From Synanceia verrucosa (Eukaryota; Chordata; Actinopteri; Perciformes; Synanceiidae), in the NCBI GenBank assembly GCA_029721515.1, contig CM056567.1, positions 4,415,507 to 4,479,506 on the forward strand: a stretch of 64,000 bases of DNA, written 5' to 3'. The position numbers were made by a program, and so were the translations under genes. Shown in pieces: positions 12,527-23,600 of the stretch. Each line of letters starts with the position of its first letter. The first letter of the stretch is position 1. Below the pieces are notes generated by a model that was not told where the DNA came from, ran no database searches, and saw only the letters and a program-made list of their open reading frames with translations.

Positions 12527-14060
12527 GTGCGCACCTTACCAAGAACAGGAGGGGGACGGAAGATGCCTCACTTTATTGTGAAATGTTGCTAACATCCTTT
12601 TTTCATTTTTCCCCATCTTCATTTCGTCTTCTATCACACATCTACTTTCTTTTCAGTAACAGGTAGTTGTGTTGTGGAGCAAATGCAGCCTGATATGAAA
12701 TGCAGCTGAGAGGGACACTATTTAATATACAATCTTTTCCTCAGTTTGACCACTCTGCTTGCTGTAACGACCCTCTGCTTCTACTAAGACAGACGGCTAC
12801 ATTTCCTTTCCCCCGACTTCCAGTTTGGCTCTGTTCATGCAGCATAAAACCTGTGAATGCTCGGCACTCAGCCTGGCCTTGCTGCAGAGATTAAACAGAA
12901 TAACAGCGGGGAAGTAGCACCTCATGTTGATGCAAACCAGCTTTGCCTGATGAGAAGATAGTGTTAGAGATACCCTCCTCTTCAATCTGTCTGTTTTCCC
13001 AAACATACCTCCCCCTTTGAGCCCGCTGGTGTAAAGTAACTGCATGGCATCACTGGAAACACAACTAAAGACTTGTTATGATTCTTAAGAGCTACCGGAG
13101 GAATACCTCTAGCTTGCTTGTCACAGCTGTAAATAGTTAAGTGTATTTCTGTATATGATGCCAGTAACCCCCCTCGTGAAAGGCATGCTGGAGTTATTCA
13201 CATGGATGTGTTGCTTTTGGGTAAAAATATGCTCTAATATCAGAATTCACCCAGTACACTTACGAAAATATTTTAATGGTAAAAGAATGATGATCAGTGT
13301 TGGATGTGGCAAACATGAGCGTAAATTAGTATTTCTAAACAGAAATTATTTCTATGCTTTAAAAGCTGAGATGTCCCCTTACCTTCCTCCTTATTTTTCT
13401 TTACTGTCCTCACTAATTTCCTCTCATCTGCTCATTAATGTGAAGTGAAAATAAAGTGCTTTTCTTTCTCATTACAACTAATGTGAACTGAATTTCAAAT
13501 ACTACTTCAATACCAAGCGGATTTTAAGTTTCAGAACTTCTGAAATTTGAACATGATGAAGTAGATGGACAGCAGACTTATAACTTATCTATTTATTGAG
13601 CTTGATGTAGATAACAGGGTTGCTTTAAGCTGGCGCTGAAGAACGCGGACTGTCATCGAGAAATGTACACAGACTTAAATGTGTAATACTGGTTACACTC
13701 ACAAGCAAAAGGAATCAACATCCACTGGAACCCTAAAATAGTCACTCCACATTAACTCACACAACATGAATGCAGTTTGACATGAATATTTTTATTCTGT
13801 ATCCTCTGTTTTGTTCTGACCCGTTGCATGACCCTCCTCTCATTTGCATGTGCGGATAATGCACACTGTACAGGTGTTCCTGTTTTTTGAGAGACAGTGT
13901 TGTTTTGGCAGCCCTGTTAGACTTTTTTTTAACTCTTGTGTTTGTATCTAACTGATGTGTACGTTTGCATATAGCCCCTCAGTGGTTTGATGTGTATAGA
14001 AAGTAATTTTGGGGCTGTTTAGGTCTGTTTGCATTGTATATTTGCGTTAAATTAAAGTGG
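12527..14060 (+). other. grina: grina 3' UTR
   Basis: Noncoding sequence after the grina stop. Candidate poly(A) signals are AATAAA at 13450-13455 and ATTAAA at 14051-14056, so a long (about 0.95 kb) and a longer (about 1.5 kb) 3' UTR are both possible. Human GRINA likewise has a noncoding tail. Between 14060 and 14400 lies AT-rich spacer with no feature. Confidence 0.5.
13450..13455 (+). terminator. polyadenylation signal of grina (proximal)
   Basis: Canonical AATAAA followed by T/G-rich sequence (GTGCTTTTC). Assigned to grina by orientation and distance. Confidence 0.5.
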
Positions 14061-14419
14061 AACCACACTCCTCAACACTGCTGTTTGCTTTACAATGTAA
14101 ATGCTTCACATTGGTGTCATTTCTTAACCAAATTCAACATTATTGTTTTAGCCCATCATTTGAATATTGACATGTGTGTCAGTGTCAAGTTTATACTTAT
14201 TAATTGTGCACACCTTAGTATTAGAGACACATATTGATTTTAGGATATATCTACATATGTCTATCTGTCTGTCTTTGTGAAACTGTTAATAATTATTATT
14301 ATTATTTCGAATAGCTGAAGTACATACTGAACCTAGACCCGATTTGAATCACAGACTGTCTATAAATATATATTAATTAATAACATTATTAATTCCTTTA
14401 ATTTACATATTTAAACACA

Positions 14420-14532
14420 TAAATTATGGCGCCAAATGTCGCGTTCCCTCCTCGCGCGCCTGTCCTTCAGTAGGAATAAAAACTGAACTTCTGCCATCTC
14501 AGTAGTTCAGGAAAAGACTCTTCTGGATAAAT
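14420..14532 (+). promoter_or_regulatory. syce1: syce1 promoter and 5' UTR
   Basis: A short CpG-containing patch immediately upstream of the syce1 start codon. It holds GGCGCCAAA at 14428-14436, a good E2F-type site, and a CG-rich stretch CTCGCGCGCC near 14451-14460. No TATA box is obvious. In mammals many meiotic genes carry E2F sites used for silencing in body cells; applying that here is inference. Confidence 0.5.
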
Positions 14533-17500
14533 ATGAGCGAACTGGCAGGTGAGACAGCATCAATTTAAACTGAGCTATGGTGAAAATGTATGCTGACTTT
14601 AAGAAAGCTACAATAAATTATTTTAATGGGTTATTATGTATTGATAACTGGAGCCATCGGCCATGAGATAGTTGGCTCTTTAGCAGGGTAGCATTCAAGC
14701 TAACTATTAGCTAATAAAATGCTGCTAACGGTACAGGGCTAAATGTGCAGCAGCTTCCTTGATAGCTGGCTCCTAAATATTACATACAAACATTACATAC
14801 ATATGTGAATGCGTCCCTAAATTTTGAAAAGTGAAAACTAATGTTAGCTAAAGGAGAAACGTTAGCTAACACTATGCTAACCGGAAAATAGCTGTAATGT
14901 TTTGACAGAAAGTCAAACAAAGTTAATTTACTTAACTTTTAGGTATGTACCGAAAACATGTAGAAACACATTACATGACGACACCTTTAGCCAGCAAGTT
15001 TATAGGCAAAACTGGTTGGAGTTTTTCATCTGTTTCTTTTAATTTGATAGGAATCAACATGGAGGACTTGATTGATTTCACAGAGCTGAAAGGAGGTAAA
15101 GCTGCACAAATTAAACTAATCTGGCTAACTAAAAATCAATCAATGTTGAAAACAATGCTGATATTAATTTCATTCCCAGGTGAAGGAATGCAGGATCCCA
15201 AAGTTGAGCAAATGATGAACAAATTAAGAGGGCTGCAACAAGGTAGTGTTGATTGCGTTTTTTTCAAAGGTACAAAGTAAAGCCAGAGAAGTGACTGTTG
15301 TGTGTTTCCGTATACGTTTTGGAACTGCGCTCCTATCGTTGCTGTGGTTTCATCATAAAACGACGGTAAACTTTCGTTTTGAGAGATTTTACATTTGTAA
15401 TTATAGTAACAAGTTATAATACAGGTAAATACAACCATGTACTCGCTCTTCTGTAAAAGCAATTACGTACTTCATCTTGAAACGTATCGAGACCGATTGA
15501 ATCTTGACATTTTTAAGTCTTTGTGAAGGTACACTTCCGCTTCCGGTGGTGTTTCGCTATGTTTTTCTTTAAATTACACTAAAACTAGTTAAAAATGAGC
15601 TCCGGGCCGCGTGTAGAGTGACCTATAGAGGTAAACCCAATCATAAAATGTTAATAATTTCCCAATTTACAAGTCTGACACTGATAAAAAAAAGCTTTAT
15701 GAGTGCGCACCAATGAGAAGGCTGGTTGTGCTGTCGGTATGCTAATGAGCATGCGTTTTCTTTTAGATTTAACAGAAACAATAGCATATAGAACAAAAGT
15801 GAAATAGTAAGTGATAGAGTTTAAGTATAAACACATTTAACTACACGCAACAAGTAAAAGTTGAATGGTGTTTGGTGAATTTAAACCATAAGTAAGATAG
15901 CTGTTTGTAATGAAGAAAAAAGTTCTTGCATTGTATTAATGGTATCTTCAGTGAGGTATATCCTTACCTGTTATTCCTTCAGAGGAATATCAGAACATGA
16001 TGAGTGGAGTTATATGAGGTATGATTAATATCTCCATCTTGTAGGGAAAGCAACACCTTACAAGACCCATTCTGACTTATTTGTGAAAATAACATAATTC
16101 CTTTGGTGTTTTCTTAAGGATGGTATTTGCTACCTATGTCTTGCGTGGAAAACTTGAATGTAACGTGAGTTTTAAAGTGTTTGTTTACCATGTATCAGTC
16201 TGAATACTTGTCTTTTTTTGATTAAAATGTTTTATCCAAGAAAAAGCAACCCTGGAAGAAGAAATAAAGGAGATTAAAAAGACCAGCGATTCCCTGCAGG
16301 AAGAGCTGACAGATCGTAAGACAAAATCAGCTTATTATTGTATTAGATGCACGTACGACATGTACCTGTTGCTATGATGTAGTAAAAGACACAAGACAGT
16401 AACTGTATTTGCTGTCCATTAGGCAATTATTTATGTATATTCTATGCATAATGTTTATTATATATTATTGCTTGGCAATATTGCTGTTTTTTACAGTGCA
16501 GAATGAGGCTTACCAGCTGGAAGGAATCCACAAAGGAAAAGAAGGTGAGCTCACAAAAAATTGTACATGTGTAAACAATTATGCCCCAATAATATGAGGA
16601 TTCGATGCCATGCAGAGTTAATTTTTTTGTTGAGCGTGTCTGGAAACAAATTGTCTCATTTGTTGTAAATAAACAGACTATAAGGAATATATGAATGAGC
16701 TGATGAGCCGTGATGTTTTTCTCCAGAGTTGTACAGGACGCTGCTGTTCCAGTGTGAGGAGTCTGAGCAGGACTCTGTCAGGTGAATGCCCTTTAACTTC
16801 AGATACAATATTAAGTAATGGCTTCAGCCGTAATGAGTGTGGGGAGAATAACCAGCTGACGTTTTTCTTTCTCCAATTGTATGTTACTTGAAACACTAGA
16901 TGGCAGCACCTTATCAGAATCCTAGATTTTTTTTTTTTGCATTTGAGAAATGTCTGGTGACAAATTTCACCGGTATTTTAGATATAGTTTGACACGCTGG
17001 ATTAGTTTCCTTCAGTACTTTTATTTGTACTGTTTACAAAGGAATTTTATGTCGTTAATTAATTTCCTATACATGTTGATATATTTTTTTTCACTATTAA
17101 ATTAATTGGAATTTGTTTTACTTAGCAACACATGAGGAATTGGACAAGATGGATTTAATTAAGTTTTGACATGTGCCGTAAAGAATATGGTGTTGTAGCA
17201 TCAAGACCGTAATAGTTTAATATGTCTGTGGCTCTTTGTTTGTTTATCTTTTTAATCCTATGCTTTTACATGTTGTTTATATTGACTGTTTATATAGACT
17301 GCATTTACATACGGTGTGATTGAGTCAGTTTTGTGTATGATAGCCAGTATTATTCACAGCAGGTTTACACAGTAAAAGTCTTTTTCTTAAAGACGCACTA
17401 CCTGTAGATTTACTGTATGAGCTGTATATGGTGTCAAATGTTATTATATGAGGAATATCTGTGGTCTCATCACTGAACAACACATCAAAGTTGTGAAGTG

Positions 17501-18188
17501 TTTCAAAGTTTTCAAACATACAGTATGTGTATATTTATATTGTGTGGTCTGTCAGTGGTGAATCATGTGTGTTTGGCAGGCAGCTAAAACAGATCAAGAA
17601 AAGTGAGGAACTGCTGGAACAGTACAGGTGTGAAATTCAGGAGTTGAAGCTTAAACAGCGGAAGCAGCGGTATGTATTAAAAGTTCGATGATACATTACA
17701 AAAAAACATAATGCATGTCTTTTATATGTCATAAAAACATACTAAAATCTGCTTTATTTTTGCAGGATGAAGTTTGAAAACCAGCTTCTTAAACTGATAG
17801 AGCAACATAAGAATCTGCACTCTGTCTTTGTAAGTTTGCATATTTTATATAAAGATGAATTTTAGAACAGAAAGATGAAAATGTGACTTTTTGTTGATAT
17901 TGTTGATGCCTGTTAACCTTTCTATTGTTACTTAGTCTCCAGAAAGGCTCCCAGATGAAATAGAGAGTGCTGAGAATACTAAAATTCAGCTGTTATCAGC
18001 TGGTAAGTAACATCTTGTAATGAGTGCCCATTCTTCTGCAAGCAATAAAACATATAGTATATGGTGTTTATTTTCCATTTCCAGAACAAAAGAAGATGGC
18101 TCAGCTGCATCTCCTCAGTGAGGAGCTGGAAGAGCTGGAGAAACAGCAGCCACCAGCGGCAAAAGCTGCACAGACCCAGGAGGCCTAA
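14533..18188 (+). CDS. syce1: syce1, synaptonemal complex central element protein 1
   Basis: Ten coding exons: 14533-14548, 15051-15095, 15180-15242, 16241-16315, 16497-16544, 16727-16781, 17580-17669, 17766-17829, 17936-18002 and 18085-18188. All have GT/AG borders and matching phases, giving 208 residues. The protein is one long coiled coil rich in Glu/Lys/Leu, with no other domain. The match to SYCE1 is clearest at residues 142-170 (LIEQHKNLHSVF then SPERLPDEI), against LMGQHKDLW...MPERLAREI in human as I recall it, and at the N-terminal MEDLIDF. Family knowledge: SYCE1 binds SYCP1, SYCE3 and SIX6OS1 in the central element of the synaptonemal complex and is needed for chromosome pairing in meiosis. 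The human protein is about 350 residues, so this one lacks most of the C-terminal part. An alternative start is the internal Met of MEDLIDF in exon 2. Confidence 0.87.
15525..15640 (+). promoter_or_regulatory. promoter-like patch inside syce1 intron 3
   Basis: Two adjacent ETS-type motifs occur as CACTTCCGCTTCCGG at about 15531-15545, followed by a CpG-bearing segment (GGGCCGCGTG), a short open frame (ATGAGCTCC...TGA, eight codons) and a donor-like AGAG|GTAAAC at about 15631. This combination is typical of a small housekeeping-type promoter with a first exon, but no product is known. It may be an alternative syce1 start. Confidence 0.3.
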
Positions 18189-18589
18189 AACTGCCTGTTT
18201 GTACGCAGTTATGAAGAATCAGGGGTAATGGTCACCTTTTTTCTTCACAGTTAGACGCATTTTGTTGGCTTTGTTGTCGGGTGAAAACCATAAATCTCAT
18301 ACCTGTCAGGTTGCAGAATCCTGCCAAACCCGTACGGCAAAAAAAACTTCAGTTCACCTCAAAATTAAAAGAAATTAACCAGAATGTTTGTCACAAGTTC
18401 TTGTTGTATAGCAGTGACCCACACTTAATGTTTTGTATGTATAAATGTGGTGTTTTGCCAGAATATAAAAGTGTTCACATAGTTTTTAACATTGTTGTAA
18501 CATTGCTGTCAAATGGATTTCTTGTATTAATCTTAAAGAGCCTATAAATGAAGGTACGACATAGCCACATTTCAGTTTCAAAGAGATTT

Positions 18590-18595
18590 AATAAA
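18590..18595 (+). terminator. polyadenylation signal of syce1
   Basis: AATAAA about 400 bases after the syce1 stop; the UTR between (18189-18589) is AT-rich with no other feature. Assigned by orientation. Confidence 0.5.
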
Positions 18596-18744
18596 AGACT
18601 TTACAGTATTTAAAATACAATGTAATACTAGCTGAGGTCTTAAAAAACAACACATCGACCCTGTGCAGCCGACTACCCCGTTCTTTTTACAGCCAAGATG
18701 ACACACTTGCATATGAATTAGAAATAAACAGCACTTTGATAGTA

Positions 18745-20677
18745 CAGTGAAGGTGATCATTATTATTTATTCATTTAGGATAAAGCCCCCTGAGATGGGT
18801 TGTCTCATTTTTAACGGTGGTTTTTTCAACATAAATATGTACAATATAATCCTGTGTAAAAAAACAGTGTAACCCCTGAATATGTCCGTATGGCAAGCGA
18901 TCCTGTGCTCTAAAAGTGGAGCTCTCAAGCAGTCTGGGAACTGAGTAACTCCATCTTTGGTTTACAAGTGTTTACAGACCAACAAAGCAGTTAGCCAACC
19001 TGCGCGGGGCGTAGGTCTCACAAGTTAAGTGACTTATATAAGGAGGCACGGCCCTGTTCCAGTACTTCTTTTTCCTCCTTTCCTTTATAGGTAACAACTT
19101 ATTTAATCTAAAAGTAGAAGACAAACAAACAGGCACATGTTTTTACAGTGATTCAGGGCAAGTGTGTTTTACATTTTTATTTACAACACATATGACAAAA
19201 ACTAGCACACTTGGATTTTTTTTAACCTTGACAGCCTGTAGGCCCCTCTGAATGTTTCTGACATCTGCAACCCTGAGAAGTGACTTAACGGCTTAATAGA
19301 AAGGTACATAACGCTCTCTTGAGAGGGTAAAGTTCACCACAGGCTCTACTTTTTTTCTTTGCCTTAACCGTAGCATTACACATTTCCTCACTTTCTGGTT
19401 CTCATTTCAGTCTCACTCTTTCACTTTACCCTTCATCAGTTCTTCACCTCATTCTATTACTCTTCATTTTCTCAGTTTTGCTCTCTGCTCTGGGGTAATT
19501 ACAGTCCTTCTCGCTTCGGTAAAGGGCAAAACAAACAAAGGCGCTTTCTCCCTGTTAGTTTCCAATAAGTCTGCAGATACTCGCAGAAAACCACAACACT
19601 GGTATTATACACATGCAGTCATGCACCGCCATGTTTTTTAAACTGGCCTGTATCTATTTTCTATCCCTCAGGTGCAACACGTACTGTCTTTCCTTTGTCC
19701 CTTCTAACTCCCTCAGTCACGTTCATACAAGTTCAGTTACAGGTAATTTACCCTACCTTTTTCTGTGAGGTGAAACATTAGCCCGTGCAGCCGGTACGAA
19801 TGCAGAGCCTCTCTTCTTTCTCTTAGTCACCATATAAGGTCAAAGTTGTACCATTTAGTCTTGGCACATTCCAAACCCAATGACTTTAGTTTGTTTTCAG
19901 CATTTTGATATATAGTCTTTTCAAGTTTTATTGCTTCTCGTGAAAATCCAGGAAAGGCTGCAGTGTTGCGCCACAGAGGTACTTTGACGGTGGCGTTGGC
20001 ACACATGGGAAATGGGTCTTTTTGATCATCTTGCATAAATAGTCTCCATATAAAAGGTGGCGCCTCCATCTTTTGTTATCCCAGGCTATTCCCCATCTGT
20101 TAACAGAACAACAGGGATAACAGTGAATGGAAGACCACATGAACCCATTTTCCCTCCTTTCTACTGTAGTATATTCTGCTTCTCTAAAAAGACACCAAAT
20201 CACCAAAGGTAAAACCAAATTAGTAGCATTTAAAAATACAATGATAATCATTAGCAATCATGTAGCTGTACTAGACTGGTGTACACATAATAAAATTTAT
20301 TTTCACAGCTTAAAAACCTCTCTGTTGAACATTAATGTGTCATTGTTTGGGAATAAAAACTACTTTCAATTATACAAACCACATGGTTATTTCTGTAATT
20401 ATGTAGAACATGTATAGAAAAGTATACTTACAAACACATGATTATTTATCTTTATCTAATTTCCATTTACCCTTAAAATCTAAGAGAAGAAAGAGATTCA
20501 CATTTTACTTGTTGTTTTAAATGTTAATGACTCAAACGTGTACTGTATGCTGCTACATCTGACTCTGACATCTGACTCTGACTACTCAAATAACACAGGA
20601 TTTATATTTTAAACAGGTGGCTTTTTGTAATGGAATTATTCCACTAATACGTCTTTACTGCTTAAATTGTTTACACC
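18745..20677 (-). other. fam83h: fam83h 3' UTR (probable)
   Basis: The stretch downstream of the fam83h stop on the minus strand. A minus-strand AATAAA (TTTATT on the plus strand) occurs at 18766-18771, which would give a 3' UTR of about 1.9 kb. Within it, 20557-20583 has a short tandem repeat (CATCTGACTCTGA twice). No coding exon is recognised in this interval. Confidence 0.45.
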
Positions 20678-23600
20678 TCACATCTCTTTCCCATCCACTC
20701 TGCATAAATCATCCTTGCAGTGATAGACTACCTCAAAACGGCTGTAGACCTTCTTCTCCTTCCTCAGACTCTCTATCCTCTTCAGTAACCCCTCTCGCTC
20801 CTGGACGCTGCCCACCGGATTCAGAAATCGACTCTTTTTTGACGAGTTTTGCTTCTCGCCGCCGTCGCTGTCTTGGACCCCTCCTGTTTCGTCTCGTTCC
20901 AGTCGGTTCTTCTGGCTGTTGGCTGAGATCTGCTCCAGGATGACTTTGGTGTCGTCTCGTAGATTGCTGCTGTACAGAACAGAGCTGCCCGCGGACTGGT
21001 ACCGAGATGGACCCGATGGGCTGGTTGATGTCTTGTGATTGGTTTTAGTCTGGTCAGCAGTGGTAGATTGTTTCTCTTTGGGTGATGAACTCTGCCTTTT
21101 GCTTGACTCATCAGTGATCTCTCTGACCGTGCTCATGACCCTCTCGTCTCCTAAAGACTTCTTTTCTTTATCCTTGGGCCCCAGGAATCCCTTCAGCCTC
21201 TGAGTCTGCTTCTTCAAGAAGTCGAGTGTCTTACCCTCGCCCTTTCCCTCACCAAGCGTATTGATGGATGTACTTGATCCCACAACCTTTTCGTCTCGTG
21301 GCAGAGTTGAGGAGCTATGAGAGCGACTCTTTTTCAGTTCACTCTTTTCTGCATCTGTAGCGTCGGTGGTCAGAATCTCTTCGCCACAGGAAATGCGACG
21401 GGGATTCAGTCCTTTTATCTTTATGGGATCCCTCCTGAAGAGCTTAGGTGAAGGAAGCGGCTTTAGTGACTTGAATATATCCTTCTTTTGACCCTCAGAT
21501 GCATTTTCTTCTTTGTGAGGTTGACTTGTCTCTAATGGCTTCAGGTGGCTCACCGTAGGCTTGGCAAAGATCGGTGGTTTTGAGGAATTCAACGAAGACC
21601 TGTGAGTGAGCTCTGCCGGTTTTGTCGAGTGGTCTGTCTTCTTTGGTTCAGGTTCTGCTGGACTAACAGAGACAGTTGGGATTTTCATAGTCGTTGTTTT
21701 AAGGTGAGATTTATCAGAAAGGTCTGGCTTTTTTTCTGCTGGTTCCAGGGCTTTCAGAGATGACTCGGTCCCCATTTTTGAAGCATTCCTCTTGGCAGCC
21801 AGGTCTTTGAAATACTGCAGTCTATTAGCCGGGTCGTTCATGTTTATGGATAATGATGTGGTGACTTCAGATTTCTCAACAGTTGGTGTCTTCTTTACCT
21901 CCACATTGGTTTTCTGATGTTCCTCTTTTGCTTTAATCTCAGCTTTCAACTGAAGCTCCCTTTCCTCATGCTGCCGCTGTTTCTCTTTCTCCATTTCTTT
22001 CTCCTTCTCCCTTTCTCTCTCTTTCTCCCTTTCTTTCTCCCTCTCCTTTTCTCTTTCTTTTTCCCTTTCTTTCTCTTTCTCCCTTTCTTTCTCTTTCTCC
22101 CTTTCTCTCTCTATCTCCTGATGTTTCTCCTCCTCCTTTTGTTTCTCCTCTTCCCTTTGTTTCTCCTTTTCCTTTTCTATCTCCTTCTCCTTATCTTTTT
22201 CCTCACCCTTCCTTTTCCACTCAAAAGGCTCACGAGACCATGACCTCCTCTTCTCAAGGATCTGAGCCACAATCGAGGTTGTGCGTCCAGAGTCTAGTTC
22301 CTCATCCGCCTCTGTGGCTGGTCTTAGGCCCAGGCTGCCACTGTGCATCTCTGCCTTGGATGATGAGAATATAAGCGAGGATCGCAGACGAGAGCTCCGT
22401 TGAAGCATTGGGTTAATACGCGTACGGAAAGATTCATGTTTGGAGAGGAAGCTATCTGGAGTCTCCTTCATCTCCACATCCACGCCCACCTCCCTCTCTG
22501 GCTGTCTCTCCCTTTCCTTCTCTTTCTCCTGGAGCAGATCCTTGGTTGTTGCAGAGTCTCTGCTTTTGCCCTCGGGTAAGACGGGCTTTCCAAACCGTGG
22601 TCTCGTGATATCCAGTCTGGGTTTGGGGGCAACAATCGGTGGCTCCTTTAATCCAAAGCGAGGAGCTGAATTTTCATTGGCATTTAGCTGCTGAGATGGT
22701 GGAGGTTCTTCAAATGCATCAGGCCCCAAAGGTTGAGTCAGACCTTCTTCACTGCCATCCTCGTAAGTGCTAAGATAGGAGTGAATTCTCCAGCTCCTCA
22801 TGCCTTGCCTAGCATGTGAATCTTCATCATGTGCTTGATCAGATTGTTTGCCATACTGTTTCTTCTCTGGTGGGTGGGGGTGCGTGGGTGAACTCTGGCA
22901 GGCGTATGCCTGACCTATGGTTGGCCTCTTATTGGTGTGATCCCCTCCATACCTCCCAGCTATTGGAGGTGCCTGATGCCCATCAGGTCCTCTCAAGTCC
23001 TCAGACGAAAAGTAGCCCCGGCCATTGCTTCCTAGTGGAGGCGCCAGATCTGAGCGAAAGCTTGAATCTGAATGCTGGTCAATGGAAAGTTGTGGAAGAT
23101 GACCTCGAAGTCTGTCGTAGTGTCCCTGGCCAGAACCAGGCCCAGGTCCTTCACTGTAGTAATGGCTACTATGGGTCTGCTCCCTGTAAAGAAAAAAACA
23201 GTGACTCTTAATCACTTGATTCTAAATTTATTGTCATGTGTAATTATACATACAGAATGATTCCAAACAGTTGTAGGTATGAGAGGGTTAAATACCTGTA
23301 GAAGTCTGTCTCATCCAGATTATTCATGACTCTGTGCTTCATGTATTGCCTCGAAGATGTGTAGTTTTCCTGGGTCCCCTCTGCATAACTGTGCCTCTTG
23401 AAGCCACTGGCACTCATCTCCATCTGCCTGGAAACTATGGACCTGCCCTGCTCCAGGAATGACTGCTGCATACGAAACTGTTGCTGGGAATACTTTCCAA
23501 TTGTAATTCCTGCCCCAGGCTCAAGGGTGTGACGAAATGGATCGGTCCTCCGGAAAGGAAGTGCAATGTTGCGATCAGAGTCTCCATAGGGGAAGGCAGA

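Noticed and set aside
21917..22243. 108-codon plus-strand frame rich in Phe/Leu, looking like membrane helices
   Set aside because: It is the antisense of the KE-repeat of fam83h; its hydrophobic look is a by-product of the repeat.
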